Positions 52,525 to 62,082 are shown, counted from the stretch's first letter. The stretch: 64,000 bases of DNA from Rhodonellum sp041748555 (GCA_041748555.1 JBGTDA010000136.1:62001-126000); one strand, 5' to 3'. The notes: a model not told the origin generated them from the sequence alone. Program-made: numbers and translations.

Positions 52525-54939
52525 TTGAAAACAGCTTTACTTCTAACATTGTTTCTCCTGTTTGTTGGGAATTTATATTCGCAAACCTTGACTGTAAAAG
52601 ATTCAGAATCGGGAGAAACGTTGGACTTTGTGAGTATTTATCATCAACCCACAAAACTGCTGGTAAATACAGATGCTTCCGGAAAAGCAGATATAGGAAA
52701 ATTTAAAGGTTTTGACAAAATTGAGTTCAGGCTTTTTGGCTACAGAACATATACCACCAATTACGCAGGACTTCAGAATGATGATTTTCAGGTTTTACTA
52801 CAACCCTCACACATTATTTTACAACAGGCAGTTGTCTCCGCCACCCGCTGGAGCCAGTCCCGACAGGAAATTCCTTCCAAGATCACGGGCATCAATAAAG
52901 AAGATGTAAGATTGCAGAATCCACAAACAGCCGCAGATCTGTTGGGTATTTCGGGAGAGGTATATATTCAAAAAAGCCAACAAGGTGGCGGAAGCCCCAT
53001 GATTCGCGGATTTTCAACAAACAGATTGCTCTACACTATCGACGGAGTTAGGATGAACACTGCGATATTCAGAAGTGGAAACATTCAGAATGTTATCTCT
53101 CTGGATCCCTTTGCAACGGAAAGTACAGAAATTTTTTTCGGCCCGGGATCTATTATATATGGAAGTGATGCTATTGGAGCTGTCATGAGTTTTCAGACCC
53201 TTACCCCTCAGCTTTCTTTGACTGATAAAACAAGAATTACGGGCAGTGCTGTGGTCCGGACATCAACTGCCAACAATGAAAAAACCGGGCATTTTGACAT
53301 TTCCATCGGCGGCAAAAAATGGGCCTCTGTCAGTAGCGTCAGCTATACCGATTACGGTCACCTGAAGATGGGAAGCAATGGACCTGAGTCCTATCTGAAA
53401 CCCTTTTTGGTCAGAAGAGTAGATGGGGACGATGTCATCATTCCCAATGAAAATCCCGAAAATCAAATTCCTACAGCTTATTCGCAGCTCAATCTGATGC
53501 AGAAATTCAGGTTCAGTCCCAACAACGACTGGGATGTTCAATATGCTTTTCATTATTCGGAAACTTCCTCTTTTTCCAGGTATGACCGCCATCTCCGATT
53601 GGGAACCAACGGACTTCCCAGAAGTGCCGAGTGGAGATATGGCCCCCAAACCTGGATGATGAAAAATCTTCAGATATCCTATAATCGGGAAAACAGCATT
53701 TTTGATCAGGCGAACCTTCGTCTAGCCCATCAGCGGTTTGGAGAAAGCCGGATTGACAGGGATTTCAATGATCCGGTCCGAAGAACACGAACTGAACAAG
53801 TCACAGCAATTTCCGCAAATCTGGATTTTCTAAAAAACCTGGGCACATCTTCTAAATTGTTTTATGGTGTCGAAGGGGTTCTAAACGATGTGAATTCTTT
53901 TGGTGTAAATGAAAATATCATTTCAGCATCAATAACTCAAGGTCCTTCCCGTTACCCTCTTTCTTCCTGGACTTCTTTGGCCGCATATCTTTCTTTCCAA
54001 AAAAAAATCACAGCTAAGACGCTGATTCAAATGGGCTTAAGATATAACAGATTCGGCCTGGAGGCAGATTTTGCCAATAACCAACCGTTTTATCCACTTC
54101 CATACAATACTGCTGACATCAATAACGGAGCTTTAACAGGGAGTATGGGGCTTGTCTATACTCCGGCAGAAAGCTGGAGCGTTCACGCAAGTGCCTCTAC
54201 GGGTTTTCGATCGCCCAATGTGGATGATCTTGGTAAGATTTTCGATTCAGAACCGGAAACTGTCCTCGTTCCCAACCTGAATCTGCAGGCGGAATATGCC
54301 TATAATGCGGAATTGAACATCGGAAAAGTTCTTGGTGATCATGTCATGTTGGATGTGACAGGATATTATACTTTGTTGGATAATGCCATTGTAAGACGGG
54401 ATTTTACGATTGCCGGCAGAGACAGTATATTATATGACGGACAAATGAGCAAGGTTTTGGCGCTTCAAAATGCTGCTCAGGCAAGAATTTATGGAATTCA
54501 GGGAGCCTTGGAAATAAAGTTTCCTGTAGGATTTTCTTTTTCTACCCGCCTCAACTATCAAAAAGGGATCGAAGAAACAGATGACGGACTCAAAAGTCCT
54601 TCTCGGCATGCACCGCCTTTATTCGGTGTCGCCCGTCTCGAATTGAAAAAAAGGAAAATAAGACTTCAGCTTTACAGCGAATACTCAGGAGAAATGGCTT
54701 ATCAGGAACTTCCATTGGAGGAACGGGGAAAACCTGAACTTTATGCTTCTGATGGGCAGGACAATCCTTATTCACCCTCTTGGATAACACTCAATTTTAA
54801 AGGTATCTATGAACTGAAATCTTTTTTATCGCTGAGTGCAGGCTTGGAAAACATCACGGACTTAAGATACCGGGCTTACAGTTCCGGAATAGTGGCACCC
54901 GGAAGAAATTTTATCATTAGTCTCAGAGCAAATTTCTAA
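52525..54939 (+). CDS. TonB-dependent receptor (possibly heme or siderophore type)
   Basis: An 804-residue outer-membrane receptor beginning with an uncommon TTG codon at 52525: the frame has a stop at 52507 and no ATG before the signal peptide (KTALLLTLFLLFVGNLYSQ). A short carboxypeptidase-regulatory-like domain (TVKDSESGETLDFVSIYH), then plug with VVSATRWSQSRQEIPSKI, MIRGFSTNRLLYTIDGVRMNTA and GPGSIIYGSDAIGAV, and a barrel to the C-terminal RANF. The plug layout recalls heme/siderophore receptors rather than SusC. The downstream ZIP and permease genes might be functionally related metal genes (inference). Confidence 0.88.
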   Translation: MKTALLLTLFLLFVGNLYSQTLTVKDSESGETLDFVSIYHQPTKLLVNTDASGKADIGKFKGFDKIEFRLFGYRTYTTNYAGLQNDDFQVLLQPSHIILQQAVVSATRWSQSRQEIPSKITGINKEDVRLQNPQTAADLLGISGEVYIQKSQQGGGSPMIRGFSTNRLLYTIDGVRMNTAIFRSGNIQNVISLDPFATESTEIFFGPGSIIYGSDAIGAVMSFQTLTPQLSLTDKTRITGSAVVRTSTANNEKTGHFDISIGGKKWASVSSVSYTDYGHLKMGSNGPESYLKPFLVRRVDGDDVIIPNENPENQIPTAYSQLNLMQKFRFSPNNDWDVQYAFHYSETSSFSRYDRHLRLGTNGLPRSAEWRYGPQTWMMKNLQISYNRENSIFDQANLRLAHQRFGESRIDRDFNDPVRRTRTEQVTAISANLDFLKNLGTSSKLFYGVEGVLNDVNSFGVNENIISASITQGPSRYPLSSWTSLAAYLSFQKKITAKTLIQMGLRYNRFGLEADFANNQPFYPLPYNTADINNGALTGSMGLVYTPAESWSVHASASTGFRSPNVDDLGKIFDSEPETVLVPNLNLQAEYAYNAELNIGKVLGDHVMLDVTGYYTLLDNAIVRRDFTIAGRDSILYDGQMSKVLALQNAAQARIYGIQGALEIKFPVGFSFSTRLNYQKGIEETDDGLKSPSRHAPPLFGVARLELKKRKIRLQLYSEYSGEMAYQELPLEERGKPELYASDGQDNPYSPSWITLNFKGIYELKSFLSLSAGLENITDLRYRAYSSGIVAPGRNFIISLRANF

Positions 54940-55102
54940 AATTAAATCCTGAAGCCTTCTTTGAGGTACAGTTTTAAAGCCGGCCTTTTCGATCTAAAAT
55001 CAGAATCAATTTGAACTCCTAAAAGAAGATTTAACAAGACTCAATATGAAAAGGGGTTTGAAATTCCCAAAAGTTAAATACTTTTACCAAAATCTTTTTT
55101 TT

Positions 55103-55930
55103 ATGATGGACAAGTTAGTTGCATTCGCACATGAAATCGGACCGGTTAAATCTGCTCTTATCGCTACTGTTTTCACTTGGTTTCTAACTGCAATGGGTGC
55201 ATCTGTGGTGTTCTTTTTCAAAAAAATAAACCGCGCTGTGTTCGATACCATGTTGGGATTTACAGGCGGAGTAATGATTGCGGCAAGTTTTTGGTCTTTA
55301 TTGGCTCCTAGTATTAAACACTCCGAGAAAATGTTTCCTGATTATCCCTGGTTTCCTGCAGCGGTTGGTTTCCTTTTGGGAGGATTTTTTATTTTTGGAC
55401 TGGATAAATTAACCCCTCACTTACACATAAATTTCAACAAGGAGGAATCAGAGGGAGTGAGTACCAAGTGGCATAGATCCACTTTGCTGCTGCTGGCCAT
55501 TACTTTGCACAATATACCCGAAGGTCTGGCTGTGGGAATTTTATTCGGTGCAGCGGCACTGGGAACAGATGGTGCTTCGATTCAGGCGGCAATTGCTTTG
55601 GCCATTGGGATCGGGATTCAGAATTTTCCTGAAGGAATGGCTATATCAATGCCATTGAGGAGAAACGGTGTAGGTAGAAGAAGGAGCTTTTGGTATGGGC
55701 AGCTTTCTGCAGTTGTGGAGCCTGTTGCCGGGGTTTTAGGAGCTGTTGCTGTTGTACACATGCAGAGTATACTTCCATATGCGCTATCCTTTGCGGCCGG
55801 TGCTATGATTTTTGTGGTGGTAGAAGAAGTGATTCCCGAAACACAAAGGGATAAATATACAGATTTGGCTGTTTTGGGATTTATGGTTGGTTTTGTTGTA
55901 ATGATGATTTTAGATGTTGGTTTCGGCTGA
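55103..55930 (+). CDS. ZIP family metal transporter
   Basis: About 275 residues from the ATG at 55103 (or 55106); an upstream in-frame ATG at 55046 would add a basic stretch that is not a signal. Eight hydrophobic segments; the metal-transport motif HNIPEGLAVG lies near residue 132 and QNFPEGMAIS in the next helix (normally a His/Glu-rich pair), with the loop GFLLGGFFIFGLDKLTPHLH in the variable region. Likely imports divalent metal such as zinc into the cytoplasm. About 34 bp ahead of the next transporter gene, on the same strand. Confidence 0.9.
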   Translation: MMDKLVAFAHEIGPVKSALIATVFTWFLTAMGASVVFFFKKINRAVFDTMLGFTGGVMIAASFWSLLAPSIKHSEKMFPDYPWFPAAVGFLLGGFFIFGLDKLTPHLHINFNKEESEGVSTKWHRSTLLLLAITLHNIPEGLAVGILFGAAALGTDGASIQAAIALAIGIGIQNFPEGMAISMPLRRNGVGRRRSFWYGQLSAVVEPVAGVLGAVAVVHMQSILPYALSFAAGAMIFVVVEEVIPETQRDKYTDLAVLGFMVGFVVMMILDVGFG

Positions 55931-55964
55931 CATTTTAAAATTATTTGTACTTTACCGATCATTT

Positions 55965-57734
55965 ATGGGAAAAGAAATAGTATTTGGGGTTTTAGTTTTA
56001 GCCCTCATCCTTTTTGCCTGGGGAAAAATCAGACATGACTTTGTAGCACTGATCTGTCTTTTAATATTGGTTTTTTCAGGGGTGGTACCTGCGGAAGATT
56101 CTTTTTTGGGATTTGCTCATCCGGCGGTGATCACGGTCGCAATGATTTTGGTGGTTGGTCACGGGCTGAAAAAATCCGGACTTGTTGAATGGCTTGGGAA
56201 CTATATGGTAAACCTCAGCACGAATTTCACCATACAGCTTGCCTTACTCTGCGGACTTGTCTGTTTTGCCTCGGCTTTTATGAATAATGTGGGCGCCTTG
56301 GCTGTAAGCATGCCTTTGGCAGTTCATATTGCCAATAAAAACGGGACATCGGTATCTTATTTTTTAATGCCAATTGCTTTTTCATCTTTGCTCGGTGGTA
56401 TGATCACGCTGATCGGCACACCTCCGAACATCATCATTTCTACTTTTCGTTCGCAAGCACTTGGAGTAAGGTACCGGATGTTTGATTTTGCTCCCGTAGG
56501 AATTGGACTTGCAATTGTGGGAATCCTTTTTATTGTACTGTTGGGTTGGAGATTTATTCCCAAAAGAATTGCCAAGGATAATGACGATCCTAAATTCAAT
56601 ATCAATGACTACATCACCGAAGTTAAAATCGGTCCTGAATCCAACCTTAAAAATGCACCACACAGCACCATTTATGACAGTGTGAAAGGGAATATACAAA
56701 TCCTGGACATTATCCGAAACAAACAGCTTATCTATGCACCCGGTCGAAATTTTGTATTTAAAGAAAATGATATTATTGCTGTTCAGGGAGATTCCAATGA
56801 CCTTAAAGAGTTTATAGAAACTACAAGGACTGTTTTGGTAGGGAAAGAGAAAGGGGAACATTTAGCTATAGGAATGGAAAACATTACGCTTTCAGAGGCC
56901 GTAGTGATGGCAAATTCCCCGATGATCGAAAGGTCGGCTTCTGAAATCCACATGAGTTTTAGATATGGTGTCAATTTATTGGCTATTTCCCGACGGAACA
57001 AACAGGTAGTAAAAAGGATTGACCATGTTAAATTCCAGATCGGGGATATTTTACTGGTTCAGGGTGAATCAGAAAAAATGACCGAAGCCCTTGACCGTAT
57101 GGGCTGTCTGCCCTTAGCGGATCGGGGTATCAGTCTGGGTGAACCCAAAAAAATTGCCCTTGCCGTCGGCGTATTTGTGCTGGCCCTTGTGATGATTATT
57201 ACCAGGTTGGCAGAAGTACAGATTGCATTTACTGTCGCAGCCTTACTGATGGTTTTATTCAAGATCGTACCCATCCGTGATTTTTATACTTCCATAGACT
57301 GGCCGATAATCGTGCTGTTGGGAGCATTGTTGCCTTTGGGAACGGCTTTGGAAACTTCCGGTGGAGCAGAATTGATTGCTTCTCAAATTCTTGTTTTTCA
57401 AGATAGCATGGCGCCTTGGATGATTTTAGGTGTTGTTTTGGTTTTTACCATGTTTTTATCCGACATTATCAACAACGCGGCTACAGTGGTTTTGATGGCT
57501 CCCATCGCCCTAAGTGTGGCAACAGGATTGGAAGTTTCACCTGATCCCTTTTTGATGGCCGTGGCAATAGGTGCATCCTGTGCCTTTCTGACACCAATAG
57601 GTCATCAATCCAATGCTTTGGTGATGGGACCGGGAGGTTACAAATTCACCGATTATGCAAGAATGGGAATTCCTTTGGAAGTAATTATTGTCCTTGTGGG
57701 TATTCCCTTGATTCATTATTTCTGGCCGATGTAA
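55965..57734 (+). CDS. SLC13-family permease with two RCK_C domains
   Basis: 589 residues from the ATG at 55965 (MGKEIVFGV); an in-frame upstream frame would overlap the ZIP gene and is not preferred. The membrane half-domains flank an internal cytosolic insert with two TrkA-C-like domains (about residues 205-285, GRNFVFKENDIIAVQGDS, and 300-385, RIDHVKFQIGDILLVQGES). Conserved loops: MNNVGALAVSMPL and LLGGMITLIGTPPNIIIS in the first half; DIINNAATVVLMAPIALSV and LTPIGHQSNALVMGPGGY in the second, the pattern of divalent anion:Na+ (DASS) transporters. Substrate could be a dicarboxylate, sulfate or similar. Confidence 0.9.
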   Translation: MGKEIVFGVLVLALILFAWGKIRHDFVALICLLILVFSGVVPAEDSFLGFAHPAVITVAMILVVGHGLKKSGLVEWLGNYMVNLSTNFTIQLALLCGLVCFASAFMNNVGALAVSMPLAVHIANKNGTSVSYFLMPIAFSSLLGGMITLIGTPPNIIISTFRSQALGVRYRMFDFAPVGIGLAIVGILFIVLLGWRFIPKRIAKDNDDPKFNINDYITEVKIGPESNLKNAPHSTIYDSVKGNIQILDIIRNKQLIYAPGRNFVFKENDIIAVQGDSNDLKEFIETTRTVLVGKEKGEHLAIGMENITLSEAVVMANSPMIERSASEIHMSFRYGVNLLAISRRNKQVVKRIDHVKFQIGDILLVQGESEKMTEALDRMGCLPLADRGISLGEPKKIALAVGVFVLALVMIITRLAEVQIAFTVAALLMVLFKIVPIRDFYTSIDWPIIVLLGALLPLGTALETSGGAELIASQILVFQDSMAPWMILGVVLVFTMFLSDIINNAATVVLMAPIALSVATGLEVSPDPFLMAVAIGASCAFLTPIGHQSNALVMGPGGYKFTDYARMGIPLEVIIVLVGIPLIHYFWPM

Positions 57735-57835
57735 TTGGCTTTGGCAAATGAGATTTCATCAACCTTCATATCTTTAGATCCTCAAATCCAATATTCCTTT
57801 TTATATTGAGTCCGATTCAGAAAACGGATAAGAAT

Positions 57836-58777
57836 ATGAACCGCCGACAATTTCATAAAAGAACGCTTCAGGCAACTTTACTGGCTGGATTGGGACCTAC
57901 GACGATGTCATTTGCAGAACAAAGGCTAGAGAATTCCAGTATCAGGCTAGGAGGTCCTGTTTATGAAAAATACACCTCTCCCGAAGAATGGATAACTGCC
58001 TTAAAAAAATACGGTTATCGCGCAGCATATTGCCCTTTGGGTGTAGAGGCCATGCAGGACGAAATATTTGCCTGCGCCACTGCCGCAAAGAAGGCTGACA
58101 TCATCATTGCTGAAGTTGGAGCTTGGAGCAATCCCATCAGCCCCGACCCCAAAACAGCATTGGATGCTTTCAGAAAATGTTCGGAATCTTTACAGCTTGC
58201 AGAAGATATCGGAGCAAGGTGTTGTGTGAATATTGCAGGTTCAAGAAATGCAGAAAATTGGGCAGGACCTCATGAGGATAATTTTAAGGAAGAAACTTTT
58301 GATTTGATTGTGGAGGTTACCAGAAATATCATCGATTCGGTAAACCCTTCCCGCACTTTCTTTACATTGGAATGTATGCCCTGGATCTTTCCGGAATCAC
58401 CCGATAGCTACCTCCGTTTGATAAAAGCTATTGACAGGAAAGCTTTTGGGGTTCACTTGGACCCTGTAAACATTCAGGTCAGTCCTGCTGTTTTTTTCAC
58501 GAACGGTGAATTGATCAAAGAATGTTTTAAAAAATTAGGCCCCCATATCAAAAGTTGCCATGCAAAAGATCTGATATTAAAGGATGGAACAGATTTGCCA
58601 CAGTTTGAAGAAATCCGGCCCGGACTTGGTAAGCTTGATTATCCTGTTTTTTTGAAGGAGCTAAGCCGATTCCCCGATGTACCACTGATGATGGAGCATT
58701 TACCTTCGCAGGAAGAATATACAATGGCTGCTAATTTTATCAGAGAAAAAGGGAAGGAAGAAAATATTGATCTTTAA
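57836..58777 (+). CDS. Tat-exported sugar phosphate isomerase/epimerase-like protein
   Basis: 313 residues from the ATG at 57836 (MNRRQFHKRTLQATLLAGL, a twin-arginine signal); an in-frame start ten codons upstream is possible. The rest is an AP-endonuclease-2/xylose-isomerase-type TIM barrel: LGGPVYEKYTSPEEWITALKKYGY, GAWSNPISPD, CVNIAGSRN, FFTLECMPWIFP, FGVHLDPVN, SCHAKDL and PLMMEHLP. Metal ligands (Glu, Asp, His) are in the usual places. Such proteins are common in Bacteroidota sugar-catabolism loci, acting on ketoses. Convergent with cbpM. Confidence 0.85.
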   Translation: MNRRQFHKRTLQATLLAGLGPTTMSFAEQRLENSSIRLGGPVYEKYTSPEEWITALKKYGYRAAYCPLGVEAMQDEIFACATAAKKADIIIAEVGAWSNPISPDPKTALDAFRKCSESLQLAEDIGARCCVNIAGSRNAENWAGPHEDNFKEETFDLIVEVTRNIIDSVNPSRTFFTLECMPWIFPESPDSYLRLIKAIDRKAFGVHLDPVNIQVSPAVFFTNGELIKECFKKLGPHIKSCHAKDLILKDGTDLPQFEEIRPGLGKLDYPVFLKELSRFPDVPLMMEHLPSQEEYTMAANFIREKGKEENIDL

Positions 58778-58797
58778 ATCCCTTTTGATTTCCTCTT

Positions 58798-59091
58798 TCA
58801 CAATTCAAACCGCCTCAATTTATTTCTAAGGTTTTGATTTTCCTGTTGAAGCGACTCTATATTATCCAGCAATTGTAACACAACACCTATTCCTTCAGGA
58901 TTGATATCCAGTTCGCGGTGCAGACGTAGGATTTTCTCAAGATCGGAAAGTTTATCTTCAGAGATAAACAATGAATTTTCAATAATTTCTAACTGAATCA
59001 AACCAATTTCCTGAACCGAAAAAACAAATGTTTCCTCCACCCGGTGATACCTGCAGAATGATTCTATGGCGATCATATTCCTATTTTCCAT
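58798..59091 (-). CDS. cbpM: chaperone modulator CbpM
   Basis: A 97-residue MerR-like helix protein (NMIAIESFCRYHRVEETFVFSVQEIGLI, then DKLSDLEKILRLHRELDINPEGIGVVLQLLDNI) of the CbpM family, a small inhibitor or cofactor of the DnaJ-like CbpA. Its first codons overlap the end of the cbpA gene by 11 bp, the usual coupling. No DNA-binding wing is expected; the C-terminal QQENQNLRNKLRRFEL is likely coiled coil. Confidence 0.87.
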   Translation of the reverse strand: MENRNMIAIESFCRYHRVEETFVFSVQEIGLIQLEIIENSLFISEDKLSDLEKILRLHRELDINPEGIGVVLQLLDNIESLQQENQNLRNKLRRFEL

Positions 59092-59995
59092 GGTGTGCTA
59101 ATTTTTGAAGTTCGCTGAACAGTTCTTTTTCCTTTTCAGAGATTGTGTCTGGGATCTTTATCTTGTATTTCACATAAAGGTCTCCAAATTCTCCTTCCTT
59201 TTTGTAAACCGGAAATCCTTTGCCTTTCAATCGGACCGAGGTATCGTTTTGGGTTCCCGGAGCAACTTTTAGTTTCACCTTTCCGTCGAACGTGTCTACA
59301 ATCAATTCCCCTCCCAAAACCGCAGTATAAAGATCCAGGTCCACCTGTCTATGAAGGTCATTTCCTTCTCTCATAAAATCTGTATTGTTTTGAATAACAA
59401 AAGTAATGAACAAGTCTCCTTTTGGACCTCCGTTGGCTCCCTCACCTCCATATCCCCTGATTTTGATAGTCTGCCCATCTTCAATACCGGCAGGCACATT
59501 AATCCGGAGGTTTTTACCATCAACAGTTACGGTGTGTTTCTTGGTTTTATATACATCTTTCAGTTTGAGGTGAAGGTGTGATTTATAATCTGCTCCTTTG
59601 TACTGGACATCCTGCCTTCCTCCTCCAAAATAATCCCCCTGACCTCCTCCAAACATAGAACTGAAAAAATCTGAAAAATCACTTTCAGTAAACCTGCCCG
59701 AATAGGCCCGCTGACCGGCGGAACCCGATTCCCTTCTTTGTTGATATCCTTGCTTTTCGAATTGATCGGCATGCCTCCAATCCTTTCCGTATTGATCATA
59801 TTTTTTCCTTTTTTCGGGGTCACTCAGGACTTCATTTGCTTCATTAACCTGTTTGAATTTCATTTCAGCGTCTTTATCATTGGGATTCAGGTCTGGATGG
59901 TATTTTCTGGCCAGTGTCCGATAGGCTTTTTTGATTTCTGCTTCCGAAACAGTTTTTTCGATTCCAAGGATTTTGTAATAATCTATAAATTCCAT
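59081..59995 (-). CDS. cbpA: DnaJ-like co-chaperone CbpA
   Basis: 304 residues from the ATG at 59995 (MEFIDYYKILGI); a longer start at 60037 adds a hydrophobic stretch and is not preferred. J-domain residues 1-66 with the HPD motif (ARKYHPDLNPND), a G/F-rich linker (SSMFGGGQGDYFGGG), then the two C-terminal beta-sandwich domains (KKHTVTVDGKNLRINVPAGIEDGQTIKIRGYGGEG and GKVKLKVAPGTQNDTSVRLKGKGFPVYK). No zinc-finger region, so it is the CbpA class rather than DnaJ. Acts as Hsp40 for DnaK. The minus-strand operon is cbpA then cbpM. Confidence 0.93.
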   Translation of the reverse strand: MEFIDYYKILGIEKTVSEAEIKKAYRTLARKYHPDLNPNDKDAEMKFKQVNEANEVLSDPEKRKKYDQYGKDWRHADQFEKQGYQQRRESGSAGQRAYSGRFTESDFSDFFSSMFGGGQGDYFGGGRQDVQYKGADYKSHLHLKLKDVYKTKKHTVTVDGKNLRINVPAGIEDGQTIKIRGYGGEGANGGPKGDLFITFVIQNNTDFMREGNDLHRQVDLDLYTAVLGGELIVDTFDGKVKLKVAPGTQNDTSVRLKGKGFPVYKKEGEFGDLYVKYKIKIPDTISEKEKELFSELQKLAHHGK

Positions 59996-60503
59996 AGCAA
60001 GAAATATAATCAGCAGTTTAAAGATTAATTTCATCAATTCACAAATACAATTTGATAAAAGTGCATCCGAACTGTTGCCAATATATTATTATAAATCATA
60101 TGATCACCTTCGGTTATTAAACTCTCAGTCTTGAGTTTTATTAAAAATCTATTAAATTAGTTTTATTGAACAAGTTAAAAAAAAGCATAGAGATCTAAAA
60201 GCTCTTTACAAGAAACACAAAATTTATCACAAAATCCAAAAAACAAAATGTGAAATATATTTGGTTTATTTTTATAAATTCAATAAAAATATTTGGCTTT
60301 TTATTCAATATTTAAAATATTTTCATTTATTTTTGATTAGTTCATCTTTAATAAAAAAGACAGATGGATAAAATACAGGATTGGTTAGCAAACTGATTTC
60401 AAGTATCCTTTCTGTCAGCAAACCTCCAAAAACAGCACCCACTGTTAAATGGAAATGCCCAAAAATACCCATTCCTTTTCATCGAAAATTAAAAGTTCAT
60501 TAT
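59996..60503. other. spacer with possible transporter remnant
   Basis: 508 bp, AT-rich on the left. It holds the cbpA promoter region. On the minus strand 60323-60478 reads an open frame (stop to stop) with HLTVGAVFGGLLTERILEISLLTNPVFY, loosely like the C-terminal region of RND/CusA efflux proteins; likeness is weak. No other gene seen. Confidence 0.35.
60323..60478 (-). pseudogene. possible RND-type transporter C-terminal remnant
   Basis: A 51-codon minus-strand frame running from right after a TGA to another TGA. AVFGGLLT and NPVFYP recall the last helix of CusA/RND transporters (GGLxTxxxLTLLVLPxLY). It lacks a start and is too short for a gene; may be chance. It overlaps the poorly supported 5' extension of the carbonic-anhydrase-like gene. 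Confidence 0.2.
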
Positions 60504-61037
60504 ATGATTTTCAAGAAATCACAATCTCTCAGATCCTATCTTAATGGGATAAATGCCAAAACCTTGATGATTTTCTGCAATGATTGCCAGATGCAGGCGA
60601 TGGAAAGCGCCGCTGAAAACATCACTGTGAGGACTCAGTCAGGTTTAGTTTTTATGGATTCAAATCAGGAATCTCTGGACGCTCTCCTAATGGATCTAAA
60701 AGAGGGAGGTTTTGTTCAGGTGATATTGGTAGGACATTATCCATGCATCATTCATAATCACCTCAATAAAGGCCTTAAATCATCCCCGCAGTGGATCAAA
60801 GTTGCTGAAAGGACTCGGGAAAATTTTCTTAAACTGGAAAGCGACGGCATCCGCCACCTGTCAGACAAGGAATTTTCCTTTATTCACCTTCAGCAACAAC
60901 TGACTTTCTTTGGGGATTTTCTGTTTCAAGAACCTGGAATGCCTTTTAAAATACCTGTTGTAAAAGGGCTGCTTTGGGACAAGGAAAATCAGGTAACGGA
61001 AGTTGGGATGATGAAATTTACTCTCACTCTAAATTGA
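60504..61037 (+). CDS. degenerate beta-carbonic-anhydrase-like protein
   Basis: 177 residues from the ATG at 60504. An in-frame TTG at 60381 would add 41 residues unlike the family. The protein keeps the beta-CA zinc ligands at the right spacing: C25 and D27 in IFCNDCQM (family motif CxDxR) and H78 and C81 in LVGHYPC (family motif HxxC), 53 residues apart. But the Arg of the Asp-Arg dyad is Q29 here, and the conserved Gly after the HxxC Cys is not present. It also lacks a signal peptide. So it may be a zinc-binding non-catalytic or altered-activity homologue. Stands alone in a gene-poor stretch, with no obvious partner. Confidence 0.55.
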   Translation: MIFKKSQSLRSYLNGINAKTLMIFCNDCQMQAMESAAENITVRTQSGLVFMDSNQESLDALLMDLKEGGFVQVILVGHYPCIIHNHLNKGLKSSPQWIKVAERTRENFLKLESDGIRHLSDKEFSFIHLQQQLTFFGDFLFQEPGMPFKIPVVKGLLWDKENQVTEVGMMKFTLTLN

Positions 61038-61493
61038 TGGATGTGAAACGTCTATGAAAATGGCTCAAGCCGGATTCCGAAGAATATCGGGAGAATTTGC
61101 CCGGTAAATTTTAGGGTCAAGCAAAGGATCTTATGTCTTGGTATTTAATAGGGTAGTATTGTAGATAAACATAAATCAAAACCAAATCCGCAGATGATTT
61201 AAGGAAGAATTAATTTTTTGTGAATTTAAAACTATTCGAAAGGATCCGGGGACAAATTGTAATTTATGACCTAAGGTTTCAATTTATCCTAGCTAAACAT
61301 GAAATCCTTTTAAAGGATGATTCTCGGATTTAAAAATATCCACAATTTCCTCTAAATACATGTATTTTTATAAAACTGCATCAAAAACTCATTGACAATT
61401 TTTATTTTTTTTAAATAAAAAAATTAGGGTGAGTTTTAAACCACTATTTTGCATTTCTACATAAAATTTATCGAAACGGGTGTATATTATAAC

Positions 61494-61527
61494 CATAAAA
61501 AAAGGAGTCTTTGAAAAAGACTCCTTT
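61494..61527 (-). terminator. orphan intrinsic terminator
   Basis: AAAGGAGTCTTT (61501-61512) and AAAGACTCCTTT (61516-61527) form a perfect 12-bp stem with a GAA loop, followed on the minus strand by a T-run (the A-run at 61497-61503). It lies about 170 bp past the AraC remnant's stop, as would suit a once intact minus-strand gene. Confidence 0.85.
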
Positions 61528-61694
61528 GCTGGGTTTATTTGTAACTGACTACAGCCATATAAACTTTGGTATTCTTGATATTATAAAGTATTTTTGAATA
61601 CCAAAATTTTCTAAACTTAACAAAAACATATTATAAAGCCATAATAACAGTTGATTATTTTAACAGGGAATTTTAACAACAAAATTTTCTTTGG

Positions 61695-61898
61695 TTATTT
61701 TGATAAATTCTGATAAACCTTTGGAGTGAAGGCGAATGAATTTTTAAAAGCTCTTCTGAATTGTGTCAAATTATTAAATCCCGACCTCAGGCATACCTCC
61801 CGAATCTGATATGCTCCCATTTTCAGGAATTTTTTTGACATATTCAATCTTTCTTTGGGACATATTCCATTGGACTGACCCCGATTGTAGGATTTTAA
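61695..61898 (-). pseudogene. AraC-family regulator C-terminal remnant
   Basis: An open frame of 67 codons on the minus strand, bounded upstream by a stop. It reads as the last HTH of an AraC/XylS regulator: PKERLNMSKKFLKMGAYQ then IREVCLRSGFNNLTQFRR, ending AFKNSFAFTPKVYQNLSK. The first HTH and the sensor domain are missing, and no start codon gives a full domain. It is therefore a decayed gene, not an intact short protein. It points to a lost regulator at this locus. Confidence 0.75.
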
Positions 61899-61950
61899 TT
61901 ATCAATATTTTTTCTTGAGGCCAGCATTTTTACGGCTTTTTTCCACTCGG

Positions 61951-62082
61951 ATGAATAGAAGCTATAAAAACCAGACAACCATCTTCCATAGAATAGCTAA
62001 AACGTTGGCCTTGGGTGTTTTGGCTAAATTGGTTGCCTTTGCGAGAGGTGATATTTTAGAATCTTTAATTTTACAATCATAA
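61951..62082 (+). CDS. tiny ORF 43 residues (uncertain)
   Basis: ATG at 61951 to TAA at 62080-62082. Reads NRSYKNQTTIFHRIAKT then LALGVLAKLVAFARGDILESL, a cationic amphipathic helix-like segment. No recognised family; a transposase C-terminal remnant is one guess. Its stop shares a base with the ATG of the next tiny ORF (TAATG), as coupled genes do. It could also be chance in decayed DNA. Confidence 0.3.
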   Translation: MNRSYKNQTTIFHRIAKTLALGVLAKLVAFARGDILESLILQS

